Part shown: positions 47,294-55,551 of the stretch, piece by piece | How positions within the stretch are numbered: position 1 is the stretch's first letter | How the letters are laid out: each line of letters opens with the position of its first letter | Assembly: GCA_002723085.1 (NCBI GenBank) | Contig: PBNK01000043.1 | Location: 1-63,304 of the forward strand | Direction: 5' to 3' | Length of the DNA stretch: 63,304 bases | Source: Crocinitomicaceae bacterium | GTDB taxonomy: Bacteria > Bacteroidota > Bacteroidia > Flavobacteriales_D > Parvicellaceae | The notes under the pieces: generated by a model | The model's database searches: none | Seen by the model: the letters and a program-made list of their open reading frames with translations, nothing else | What the model was told of the DNA's origin: nothing | Position numbers and translations under genes: made by a program

Positions 47294-47731
47294 ATGAAAA
47301 AGTTAATTATTATATTGTTGTTATCTCCAGTTTTTTTTAAAGCTCAAAAACAAGCATATTTAGAGTCAAATTGGGGGATTTGTTTTAATGATGAAGAAAT
47401 TCCAGTTTGTCCTGGAACTTCATTTTTAATTGGAAAAACAATGGATTTCAATAATGGATTTGTTGATATGCAAATTGGGTTGGCCGCACCTAGTATAGTA
47501 ACAGCAAAAATTGGAATTGGAAAATATTTTAATGAAGAAAAAAATTCAAACATTAGTTTTGGAGTTAGGCCATGGCCATTACATGGTTATGCTCAATTTG
47601 GCTTTGACACAAAAGAAGGAAAAAGTTTTTTGCTTACAGTTGAAGGCGGAACTGGACAAGAAATTTCATTTTACTCTTACGGGCTAGTAACTGTTGGCTT
47701 TAGGTGGGATATATTTAAAAATAAGAAATAA
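47294..47731 (+). CDS. Secreted barrel-like hypothetical protein, paralogue of 58354
   Basis: 145 residues. Signal peptide (residues 1-17, FFKAQ), then a domain with CPGTSFLIGKTMDF, FVDMQIGLAAP, FGVRPWPLHGYAQFGFDTK and SYGLVTVGFRW. It is nearly the same as the first 145 residues of the protein at 58354: the segments FVDMQIGLA, ISFGVRPWPLHGY and SYGLVTVGFRW are shared exactly or almost exactly. Unlike that paralogue it lacks the C-terminal TonB domain and ends NKK. Probably an outer-membrane or periplasmic beta protein; function unknown. Confidence 0.75.
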   Translation: MKKLIIILLLSPVFFKAQKQAYLESNWGICFNDEEIPVCPGTSFLIGKTMDFNNGFVDMQIGLAAPSIVTAKIGIGKYFNEEKNSNISFGVRPWPLHGYAQFGFDTKEGKSFLLTVEGGTGQEISFYSYGLVTVGFRWDIFKNKK

Positions 47732-47749
47732 ACGAAAAACAGAAAGCAA

Positions 47750-48232
47750 TTAATACAAAGATTCAATTGCTTTTACATATTCATCAAAAATACTCATATA
47801 TCTTTTTGATTGTTCAGGACTAAATTTTTCTATGTAAGCATCTATTTTTGCTTCAATAAACTCCCTTTCTTTTAGAATTTTTCTTGAATCTTCCATAAAT
47901 TTTTTAGCTGCAATTGAATCATTTTCAACAAAAATTTCAGGGTTTTTATCAAATTCCAATCCTGTTTTTTGCACAGCAATAGAATTATCTAGAATGGATT
48001 TATATTTATCTATTAAGGCATCAAAATCTAATGAATCTAATTCTTCCTTTACACTAAATTCATTTTCTTTTGAGTTTAAAACATCTTCTTCATTATTTGA
48101 ATTGGGAGTTGCTGGGTTACTTTCACCTGTTTTATTGCCTTCTTCTGATTTTTTGTTTTTTGCAATTACAGAATCACTATCGCATGAAAATGTAAAAGCA
48201 ATAATGTAAATGATTAATAATAGTTTTTTCAT
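47750..48232 (-). CDS. Small lipoprotein with helical, charged mature part
   Basis: 160-residue lipoprotein. Signal with FTFSC, Cys near residue 17. Then a low-complexity Ser/Asn/Glu linker to about residue 60 and a helical C-terminal part with DFDALIDKYKSILDNS and IEAKIDAYIEKFSPEQSKRY. Probably faces the periplasm or surface. No family recognised. Converges with the barrel-like gene across 18 bases. Confidence 0.72.
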   Translation of the reverse strand: MKKLLLIIYIIAFTFSCDSDSVIAKNKKSEEGNKTGESNPATPNSNNEEDVLNSKENEFSVKEELDSLDFDALIDKYKSILDNSIAVQKTGLEFDKNPEIFVENDSIAAKKFMEDSRKILKEREFIEAKIDAYIEKFSPEQSKRYMSIFDEYVKAIESLY

Positions 48233-48290
48233 TTTTAATAATTTATAACTAATAAAGTTTAATTATTAGGCCATTAAAATAATAAATCTA

Positions 48291-48428
48291 TTATGAAAGA
48301 TTAGGGGTTATACATTTTTCATTAAACTTTTTGGTATAAGTATATCTCCCAAAATTAATTCTTGGAATAAGATTCAATAGAATAGAAAACCTTTTTATTG
48401 GATCAAAAAACAGCTTTATTTCAAATGC
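48291..48428 (-). pseudogene. Open coding-like remnant without a start codon
   Basis: In the gap downstream of a membrane gene, one minus-strand frame runs 45 codons between stops and reads AFEIKLFFDPIKRFSIL then LNLIPRINFGRYTYTKK and NEKCITPNLS. The mix of Pro, Gly, Arg, Tyr and Cys looks more like protein than like random AT-rich sequence. It has no ATG; a TTG at residue 18 is the only usual alternative. Probably the 3' end of a decayed gene. Confidence 0.3.
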
Positions 48429-48838
48429 TTAAAGTTTAAACCATACAGAACTATGAACGCTGCTGGAAAAACTAAAGTAGCTGCTGTTAATAACATTTCT
48501 CCACCAAAAAAAACTGGAATAATTAAATTAAAAACATGGTGACCTATATAAATAAAAAATCCTGTTTTTTGCAACTTCCACATTTGCATAGCGCTATAAA
48601 TTCCTAGTGCATTTGCAATTATAAATAAGGCGCTGATTGCAATAATATTTCCGCCAATACCTGTCATCCCTGGTATTGCACTAAATGTGCTGGTATATTC
48701 AGCTCCAAGAGCTAAGATAATTAACCAAATTGCAATTAATATAGAACAACCTACATAAGTTAAAATGCAAATAACTTTTAAAAAGCTTGGTGTATTTGTG
48801 TCTACTGTGTTTTCATTATTAGAATTTTCCTCACTCAT
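48416..48838 (-). CDS. Four-helix membrane protein
   Basis: Unknown function. 140 residues: polar Asn/Glu-rich N terminus, then four hydrophobic helices at roughly 18-42, 56-78, 90-108 and 112-135, connected by short loops such as WKLQKTGFFIYIGHH. The topology resembles small Bacteroidota integral membrane proteins of unknown family. Isolated gene. Confidence 0.72.
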   Translation of the reverse strand: MSEENSNNENTVDTNTPSFLKVICILTYVGCSILIAIWLIILALGAEYTSTFSAIPGMTGIGGNIIAISALFIIANALGIYSAMQMWKLQKTGFFIYIGHHVFNLIIPVFFGGEMLLTAATLVFPAAFIVLYGLNFKHLK

Positions 48839-49146
48839 GGTAAAAATATTTTAAGGTTAGAATGTTAAAAATAGTAGATTATTTTATTAATTAATTTATA
48901 TCTAATGTGTTTTCTTTTATTTAGTCTAAATATTTCTATTTTAAATATGATCTTTTTTATAAGCAAAAAAAACTTTTTTTATCGCTTAATAAATATCCTT
49001 TTTTATATAGATTCAACTCCTTTTTATAATTTTTGAATATTAGTTTTACGCACAATAACAAATCATAATTTAATTGAAACTGTTTTTTTGTTTACTTAAG
49101 TAATGGATTAAAACATAGGATAATTTGTTGAAAATTTAAAATTTAT
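48839..49146. other. 308-base intergenic region with a repeated upstream element
   Basis: AT-rich sequence between divergent genes. It contains AAATATCC followed by T6 and ATATAGATTCAACT at 48991-49018, a near-identical copy of a sequence before the 58354 gene. No credible short coding frame, RNA or terminator was seen in the rest. Confidence 0.5.
48991..49018 (+). repeat. 28-base upstream element, copy 1
   Basis: 28 bases identical at 27 positions to 58282-58309 (only the A/T at the centre differs). It lies 129 bases before the cupin gene start. The shared core is AAATATCCTTTTTTATAT followed by GATTCAACT. Related shorter forms occur at 47154 and 59182. Likely a regulatory or mobile repeat, function unknown. 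Confidence 0.6.
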
Positions 49147-50136
49147 ATGTCAAAAAGAAAACTTCCTTATCATAATTACTATAATTTTTTGTGGATGTTA
49201 GAGCATTTCACTTCCCTTAATTATTTCACAAATAAAAGATTAAATCTTTCATCAAAAATTGCTTCTGAGATACAGCTTAAAGAATCTGAAAGGTTATCTG
49301 ACGTGCCTATTGAAATAGATATTTCAGCTTCTGATTTTCATAAAAAGTATTTTAAAAACCCTAAACCAGTTGTTTTTAAAGGCGCAGCAAAAAATTGGCC
49401 CGCTTATTCAAAGTGGTCTCCTGATTTTTTTAAAGAAAATTATGGCGAAACAAAAGTGATGTTAATTAATAACGCCTCGGTAAAAGACTTAGATAACTTG
49501 CAAATTAGTGATGTAAAGACAATGGGCTTTAAAGGTTTTATTGAAAAAATGCAGCAAGGAAGTCAAGAATACGTGAGGTTTTTACCCATTTTAGATGAGA
49601 ACCCAGAATTGTTAAAACACATCAGTAAAAATTGGCTTTCTGAATATTCTAATCATAAAAAAAAGGGCTTGAAGTATCAGTTTTTTATGGGGGGTAAAAA
49701 TACCTCTACATTGATTCATTCCGCTGCCGGATCAAACTTATTTGTACAGGTTTATGGTAAAAAAGAATGGTACATTTACGACCCATGCTATAGCTCTTTA
49801 GTTAAGCCTTTAGCAGATAAATCTGTTTTTTTTAGAGGCGATGTGAAAGCAAAAAACCCTGATGAAGTTTTTCAAAAAGCAAAAGGGTGGCGAGTAGTTT
49901 TAGAACCCGGAGACATTTTGTATAACCCGCCTTTTTTCTGGCATGAAGTACATAATTTAGGTACTACAATTGGTTTTGGATACAGGTGGTTTTCTTTTAA
50001 AGAAATCTACAACTCAAGTTTACAAAAATTTATTTTGACGCTTACTGCAACTAACCCATCAATCAGAAAAGCCAAAAAATTAAACCAAAACTTTGCTAAA
50101 GTTTATGATCAGGTGTTGTCAAAAAGCCTTAAATAA
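49147..50136 (+). CDS. Cupin-like/JmjC-type protein
   Basis: 329-residue protein with a Cupin_8 (JmjC-like) double-stranded beta helix at about residues 60-275, a fold of Fe(II)/2-oxoglutarate oxygenases acting on proteins or small molecules. The pattern is STLIHSAAGSNLFVQVYGKKE, in which the usual HxD reads HSA, then FFWHEVHNLG. Absence of the Asp may mean an altered metal site, or that the fold binds without oxygenation. No signal peptide. The stop overlaps that of the convergent sulfotransferase gene by 8 bases. Confidence 0.82.
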   Translation: MSKRKLPYHNYYNFLWMLEHFTSLNYFTNKRLNLSSKIASEIQLKESERLSDVPIEIDISASDFHKKYFKNPKPVVFKGAAKNWPAYSKWSPDFFKENYGETKVMLINNASVKDLDNLQISDVKTMGFKGFIEKMQQGSQEYVRFLPILDENPELLKHISKNWLSEYSNHKKKGLKYQFFMGGKNTSTLIHSAAGSNLFVQVYGKKEWYIYDPCYSSLVKPLADKSVFFRGDVKAKNPDEVFQKAKGWRVVLEPGDILYNPPFFWHEVHNLGTTIGFGYRWFSFKEIYNSSLQKFILTLTATNPSIRKAKKLNQNFAKVYDQVLSKSLK

Positions 50137-51262
50137 GCTCTTTGTAATATTCCTTCATAAAGGGAATTTCATCTTTATCAATATACTTTTTTAACTGTGG
50201 AGTTTTTTTAGGTTTAGACTTGTAATTTTGGTAGCTTTTTTTACTTATGTAAGTTAAAAAACATCCATTTAAGTTTAAAAAGTTAAAAACCGTTTTAAAT
50301 TCATCTTTGTCTTTCTTTATAAGCTTTTCAAAGTCTAAATAAAGGTGATGAATCTTTGGGTTTTCTTTGAATTTTTTATTGGAATGAAAATACCAATTTT
50401 TGATTAAGTCTATTGTTCTTGTTTTTAATTCTGATTTAATTTTAACGGATGAAAAAGAATTAAAAATTAGTTTATTGAGATTAATTACTGAGTTTATTAC
50501 AAGATTTGGACATCTATTTATGGTCAAAATTTTAGCATCATTAAATTGATCATGTATTGATTCTATCTTGCTCAACATAAAAGGATTTTTTGAAATAAAT
50601 GTCCTTTTTTGACTGTAATTAAAAACGTAATTGTGTCTTTGAACGAGCCTAAAATACCTTTTCATTATTCTTTTCTTTTGTTTTGGATTTACTTGGTTGT
50701 CAAAATCTAAAAAGTCATCAAAATTTTTACTTTCAGGATAAAAATATTGAAAGTACCCTGAAGACAAACTCCATAATAAAATTAGCTCATCTTCTTCAGG
50801 CTGTTCAAGACCTGTATTGTGTAATGTTGTCAAATTTTTAAAAACTATGTCCGAAAAAAAAATGATGGTTTTTTTTATTATTGAATTTATGTTTTTATCA
50901 AATTTATTGACTCCTAAAAAAATGAATTTTTGAGTTATTGAAGGCGCAAAAAGCAATTCCCATAATTTCATGGTTGTAAACTCAGTCTTAAAAGAAGATA
51001 ACATGTGAAGCAACATTGTGGTGCCTGTTCTTGGCATTGAAACTATAAATACAGGCTGCTTTATTTCGACTCTTTTAAATTTATAAAATAAGATATTGTC
51101 GATTAATAGAAAAAAATTATTGACTATAAAGAGGAAAGAAAAAAAAGGGACAAATAAAAATACAACCACTATTCTTTTAAAATATGGAAAACGCATATTT
51201 TTAGGGTTTATAGAAAATAACTCAGTTATTAATTTGAAACTTTTGAAGCTAGAATTGGACAT
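50129..51262 (-). CDS. Membrane-anchored sulfotransferase-family protein
   Basis: Sulfotransferase family, using PAPS as sulfate donor. The PAPS 5'-phosphosulfate loop is VSMPRTGTTMLLHM at about residues 73-86, and the 3'-phosphate region is near NRCPNLVINSVINL. Before it, a hydrophobic segment (about residues 27-55) would anchor it to the inner membrane. 377 residues. It is the last gene of the five-gene minus operon and its start shares bases with the stop of the ketoacyl synthase gene, so it is likely co-translated and acts on the pathway's product. Confidence 0.86.
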   Translation of the reverse strand: MSNSSFKSFKLITELFSINPKNMRFPYFKRIVVVFLFVPFFSFLFIVNNFFLLIDNILFYKFKRVEIKQPVFIVSMPRTGTTMLLHMLSSFKTEFTTMKLWELLFAPSITQKFIFLGVNKFDKNINSIIKKTIIFFSDIVFKNLTTLHNTGLEQPEEDELILLWSLSSGYFQYFYPESKNFDDFLDFDNQVNPKQKKRIMKRYFRLVQRHNYVFNYSQKRTFISKNPFMLSKIESIHDQFNDAKILTINRCPNLVINSVINLNKLIFNSFSSVKIKSELKTRTIDLIKNWYFHSNKKFKENPKIHHLYLDFEKLIKKDKDEFKTVFNFLNLNGCFLTYISKKSYQNYKSKPKKTPQLKKYIDKDEIPFMKEYYKELI

Positions 51263-52257
51263 TAGTACTTTATTAATAAACTACCAATAGAAAAACCAGC
51301 TGAAGTTCCAGTAAATAAACAAATGTCTCCTCTTTTTATTTGTTTATTTTCCACAGCATCCATAAATGTTAAAGGTAAAGATGCCGCAATGCAATTCCCG
51401 TATTTGTGTAATGTTTCCATAACGGAACTGTCATCTAATGAGTACATTTTTTTAAACATAAACAGACCCAATTTAGAAGCTTGATGCGGAATAATTTTGT
51501 CTACATTATGAATGTTATAATCCAAATCTTCAAAAAACCAATCTAAGAATTTTGGCAATTCTTTATTGGCCAATTTTAATAAGTTTTTCCCTTTCATTTT
51601 AAAACTATGTAGTTCTTTATCATAGGGGAAATCTTTAAATGGTCTTTTTGCCCCCCCTCCTTCAATTTTAGTTAATTCTACACTTGAGGAGTATGTTTTA
51701 TGTCCACTTTTTAACATGTAAGATTCACCATCATTATTATATTCAACAACAACAGCAGCAGCGCCATCTCCAAAAAGGCTAAATGTTTCCCAATTATCAT
51801 CGTTCAAGTTTTTTGAAGATATTTCAGAAGAAACAATTAATATTTTTCTTTTGTCATGGTTATTTATAACATTTGAAACATAATCAAAAGCAGATAGAAA
51901 GCTTAGGCAAGTTGTATTTATATCTATTGTGGAAAAATTATAGTTATTAGCATTTTTTATTTGATTTTTTATGACAGAAGATTGATTAGGAATAATAAAA
52001 TCAAAACTTGTACTTGCTGAAACTAATAAGTCTATTTCCTTAATGTCAATTTGAGCATCGTCAAGTGCTGCCTGAGCAGCTTTAGCTCCCATTTGACCTA
52101 CAGTTTCAAGCTCTATCCAATGCCGTTTTTTTACGCCAGAGTTTTTTTCAGACCAACCAAGCGGAATGTTATTATTTTTTTCTAAATCATTAGAAAGAAC
52201 TTCTTTAGGCAAGTATTTTCCTAATCCGATTATTTTAATTGGAGATTTTATATTCAT
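51262..52257 (-). CDS. 3-oxoacyl-ACP synthase III homologue (KASIII)
   Basis: Ketoacyl synthase III-fold enzyme, 331 residues. The catalytic triad is visible: Cys in NTTCLSFLSAFD (about 116), His in IIPHQASKLG (about 257) and Asn in YGNCIAASLP (about 287). It is typical of FabH-like condensing enzymes but located in an accessory operon rather than with fab genes. It could condense an acyl starter with malonyl- or acyl-ACP, or transfer acyl groups. It overlaps the PaaK-like gene by 23 bases. Confidence 0.91.
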   Translation of the reverse strand: MNIKSPIKIIGLGKYLPKEVLSNDLEKNNNIPLGWSEKNSGVKKRHWIELETVGQMGAKAAQAALDDAQIDIKEIDLLVSASTSFDFIIPNQSSVIKNQIKNANNYNFSTIDINTTCLSFLSAFDYVSNVINNHDKRKILIVSSEISSKNLNDDNWETFSLFGDGAAAVVVEYNNDGESYMLKSGHKTYSSSVELTKIEGGGAKRPFKDFPYDKELHSFKMKGKNLLKLANKELPKFLDWFFEDLDYNIHNVDKIIPHQASKLGLFMFKKMYSLDDSSVMETLHKYGNCIAASLPLTFMDAVENKQIKRGDICLFTGTSAGFSIGSLLIKY

Positions 52258-53518
52258 TTTTAATTCTTCTTAATTTGGTTCCTTTAACATGATCTAAATT
52301 TTTTGATCGGGTTATCTTTACACCTTCAATTTCTAGGTTTCTTAATAGCTCAATAATTGATTTCTTTGCGTTTTCATATTGTAAATCTTCCCCCTCAATA
52401 AACAAGTCAATTAAGTTCTTTTCTTTTTGAGTTACAGAGTAATTAAAGATGTTTTTATCAGAAAAGATAACAGCCCTTCTTACAAAATCAGGAAAAACTA
52501 AAACAATATCACCTTTGTTATTAATGAGCTTTAAAACATCATCATTTCTGCCTTCAACCATTTCAATTGCTGTTGATTTTAAGCTACAAAGACAATCAAA
52601 TTTTTCGTGAATGATATCGTCTAATTTATATCTAATGATTGGTTGAGTGGTTCGTTTTAAATCTGTTATTATTGGAAAAAACCTTTTCTTTTCCTTATCA
52701 AGGTATTGTTTTTCGATGATTAAAAAATCTTCATTAAAATGTAAGTTTCCATATTTACATGTGTGCGCCAAAAATCCCTCGTTGCATTGATAAACCTGAT
52801 GTATTTTTTGATTAAATATTTTCTCTAAATATCTTTTATCATCAACATATAGAGCTTCCGCCACCGAAATGATTTTATCGGGTTTAATTTTTAAGGTGTT
52901 GTTTTTAATGGCATCAGCAATTTCTAAAAGCATACTTGGTTGAGCCACTAATACATTTGGATTTAGCAATTGCAGTTTTTTTAGGTTTTGTTCACTTGAA
53001 ACCAACAGATCGAAAAAATTAAAGTCTATTAATTTTGAATTAACAGACTCATATAAATTACTGTTTGCTCTTAAAAAAAACGCTACTTTTCTTTTGCGAA
53101 AAGACCAGCCAATTACTCGATCAATGATTGTAGCTGTCCAATAAGCCCTTTCTTTTTCACTAGCTAAAAAAACAGCTTTATTTCCGCTGGTTCCCGTTGA
53201 AAGGCCTACAGTAATGTTGTTTACGCTTGGTTTAAAGTCTCTAGTTTTTTCAGCTTTTAAGGCTATTTCACTTGCTTTGTCAAATGAAATGTTTTTGGTG
53301 TTAATTAGATCAAAGTTTTTTAAAAACTCTTTTTTATCTAATATTGGAAAATTTTTAAATTGATGCTTAATTAGGGGGCTGTAAAAAGGAGATGAACTTA
53401 TTTTTTTTAAAAGCACCTTCCATCTCCAAGTTTGTAGCTTATTCAGGTTATTATTGAACAATAACTTAATAAGTTTAATTTCTATCAAATAATATAATAT
53501 CCTAATTTTAAAGATCAT
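52235..53518 (-). CDS. PaaK/CoF-synthetase-like adenylate-forming enzyme
   Basis: Member of the phenylacetate-CoA ligase/coenzyme F390 synthetase group. The nucleotide loop is VGLSTGTSGNKAVFLAS at about residues 104-120. Later core motifs are QCNEGFLAHTC and RTTQPIIRYKLDDIIHEK, where family members bind adenylate. At 427 residues it lacks the C-terminal bulk of classic acyl-CoA ligases. It probably activates a carboxylate by adenylation; the acceptor is unknown. It overlaps the hydrolase gene by 11 bases. Confidence 0.84.
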   Translation of the reverse strand: MIFKIRILYYLIEIKLIKLLFNNNLNKLQTWRWKVLLKKISSSPFYSPLIKHQFKNFPILDKKEFLKNFDLINTKNISFDKASEIALKAEKTRDFKPSVNNITVGLSTGTSGNKAVFLASEKERAYWTATIIDRVIGWSFRKRKVAFFLRANSNLYESVNSKLIDFNFFDLLVSSEQNLKKLQLLNPNVLVAQPSMLLEIADAIKNNTLKIKPDKIISVAEALYVDDKRYLEKIFNQKIHQVYQCNEGFLAHTCKYGNLHFNEDFLIIEKQYLDKEKKRFFPIITDLKRTTQPIIRYKLDDIIHEKFDCLCSLKSTAIEMVEGRNDDVLKLINNKGDIVLVFPDFVRRAVIFSDKNIFNYSVTQKEKNLIDLFIEGEDLQYENAKKSIIELLRNLEIEGVKITRSKNLDHVKGTKLRRIKNEYKISN

Positions 53519-54377
53519 TAAAAGAGATTTTATTTGAGACTAGACTATCTGTAGTTTTTGAGCAATGAGTTGGAATTATTTTTACTTCTTTATTGTTTTC
53601 ATGAAATTTTTGAATTTTATAAATGGTTGATTTATAATCTGACCAAGAATCAAAAAATAATCTTACTATTGGGTTTGGTAATATTCCTTCAGTTATTGCT
53701 TTTATATTCCAACAGGCATCAGCTATTAAAAAATACTTTTCTTTCTCGGTTTGAATAAGTATTCCTATTTGACCAGCTGCATGGCCGTCAAGATTGAAAA
53801 CCAAAATGGATTGATCTCCAAATAAGTCGTATTTATGCTTAAAAAAAGGATCATTTATCTTCACTGAGTTTTCTTCAATTATAGAAGCTTTTAAATGTAA
53901 ATCATCAGGAATTAAATCTTTTAAAACCCCTTTCCTAAAGCCGAAAGTTTTGGAAATTGTAGTGGCTTGTTTAAAAGCTTTTTGGGAAACATGAATTTTA
54001 GCATTTTTAAAGTCTTTAAGCCCACCAACATGATCTGCATGAAAGTGTGATACAATCACATGTTTAATTTCATCAGCATTTATGTTATTTGTTTCAAGCA
54101 GACATCTCACCTCATCTTCTTCTTTCAAAACAACCTTTGTAAGTTTAGCATAAAGCTTATTTGGATATTTTTTAGTTGCCTTAAAAAATCTATGTGTATA
54201 TCCTGTATCAAATAAAATTATACCTTTTGATGGGTGTTTTATAAGCCCCCAAAGAGCAAAAAACTTAATCTCAATATTTTTTCCATTTTTTAAGGTATGA
54301 TTTTCTTTTGCAAGACAATATCCTGAGTAACCTAGATGTAATTTAACTTTTTTCAATTCTATTTCTTTTTGTACCAA
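53508..54377 (-). CDS. Metallo-beta-lactamase-fold hydrolase
   Basis: MBL-fold enzyme of 289 residues similar to N-acyl homoserine lactonases. The full zinc motif HFHADHVGG is at about residues 108-116. Other ligands are DGHAAGQIG, LIADACWN and IIPTHCS. No signal peptide, so it is cytosolic. In this operon it may hydrolyse a thioester or lactone intermediate; an acyl-homoserine lactonase role is not supported by neighbours. It overlaps the SDR gene by 19 bases. Confidence 0.9.
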   Translation of the reverse strand: MVQKEIELKKVKLHLGYSGYCLAKENHTLKNGKNIEIKFFALWGLIKHPSKGIILFDTGYTHRFFKATKKYPNKLYAKLTKVVLKEEDEVRCLLETNNINADEIKHVIVSHFHADHVGGLKDFKNAKIHVSQKAFKQATTISKTFGFRKGVLKDLIPDDLHLKASIIEENSVKINDPFFKHKYDLFGDQSILVFNLDGHAAGQIGILIQTEKEKYFLIADACWNIKAITEGILPNPIVRLFFDSWSDYKSTIYKIQKFHENNKEVKIIPTHCSKTTDSLVSNKISFNDL

Positions 54378-55336
54378 ACTACAAATTCTTCAATGGCATC
54401 ATCAATGCTTTGTTTGGGTTTATAGTTTAAAATTTTTTCAGCTTTTTTAATATTAAGGGTAAAAGATTTTGATAGAATCCCAATGCTGTAAGTTGTTGTT
54501 GCTGGCTCTTTTAATTTTAAAATTTTTGATTTAAGCTCAGAAATGTAGGTTATGAAATAGGCGATTCCGTAAGGAACTTTTTTAGTAATTATTTTTCTGT
54601 CAAGCTTTTTTAAAACATAGTTTATTTTCTCCCAAAGCTTAACCGGATTTCCATTTGATAAATTGAATGTTTGGTTCAAAGCATCTTCATTATTTATCGA
54701 CAATATAATGGCATCTACTACATTACTTACAGGTGTAAAGTCCACTATATTTTCTCCATTGCCGACAATTTTTAGTTTTTTCTCATCATATGCTTTGATT
54801 AACCTTGGCATAATAACATGATCACCTCTTCCAATTATAGCTCTAGGTCTGAAAATAACATGCGGTACTTCTGATGACCTTAACAGTTCTTCTGCTTGGA
54901 ATTTAGTTTTAGCATAGTTATTTACAAATTTTTTTGGAAGAGGGTCTTCTTCTGAAATGTTTAGTTTGTCTTTGAATTCATAATAAACACCAGGTGAAGA
55001 AATGAAGATGATTTTTTTTATACCGTTATTTTTACTCGCATTTATAATGTTTATTTGGGTTTTAATATTTGCTTTTTTAAACTCAGAATAAGTTCCCCAA
55101 GGGGCTGACAAAGCAGCGCAATTTATGACAACATCAATTTTAGAAATAATTTTGTTTACAAAATCTGAATCAGAAATGTCACCTAAGATATAATTAACTT
55201 TATGGCTATTAATAAAATGAGTTTTTCTTATCTGTCTTCCTGTAGCAACTATTTCATTAATGTAGTTTAAATTGTGTAGTTTTTCGATTAATCTAAAACC
55301 CAAAAATCCGGTAGCCCCAGTAACTAAAATCTTCAT
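54359..55336 (-). CDS. NAD(P)-dependent epimerase/3-beta-HSD-like reductase
   Basis: Extended short-chain dehydrogenase, 325 residues. The NAD(P) loop is ILVTGATGFLGFRL at residues 3-16, and the catalytic Tyr-Lys is in NNYAKTKFQAEELL (about residue 140) with an upstream SSPG Ser region. The C-terminal half, with QSIDDAIEEFVVWYKKK, resembles OleD and 3-beta-hydroxysteroid dehydrogenases. Lead gene of the operon; the promoter must lie within 55337-55551, shared with the divergent desaturase. Confidence 0.89.
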   Translation of the reverse strand: MKILVTGATGFLGFRLIEKLHNLNYINEIVATGRQIRKTHFINSHKVNYILGDISDSDFVNKIISKIDVVINCAALSAPWGTYSEFKKANIKTQINIINASKNNGIKKIIFISSPGVYYEFKDKLNISEEDPLPKKFVNNYAKTKFQAEELLRSSEVPHVIFRPRAIIGRGDHVIMPRLIKAYDEKKLKIVGNGENIVDFTPVSNVVDAIILSINNEDALNQTFNLSNGNPVKLWEKINYVLKKLDRKIITKKVPYGIAYFITYISELKSKILKLKEPATTTYSIGILSKSFTLNIKKAEKILNYKPKQSIDDAIEEFVVWYKKK

Positions 55337-55551
55337 TATTCTAAATTACTAAAATTGTTTTTTGTTGATTATGGTTAACATATTTTTTGCAAAAAAAAAG
55401 GATTTGAAATAAAGAAAGAAAAAAACAATAACAGATATAAAAGCTTTATTAAAAAGGATATTTATAAAATGTGTTGTTCAATTTCTTTTTGAAATTATAT
55501 AAATGATTTTTAATACATTTAAGAAAATAGAAAAGCAGTTTTTATTTTAAG

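Noticed and set aside
53508-54377. Quorum-quenching N-acyl homoserine lactonase
   Set aside because: The fold and HxHxDH motif fit, but the operon context points to acyl metabolism and Bacteroidota members with this fold act on varied substrates.
50129-55336. Complete Ole olefin pathway or capnine sulfonolipid pathway
   Set aside because: No alpha/beta-hydrolase OleB or OleC-type ligase is present, and no cysteate synthase or PLP-dependent acyltransferase is present. Similarity is limited to the fold of the SDR and KASIII enzymes.
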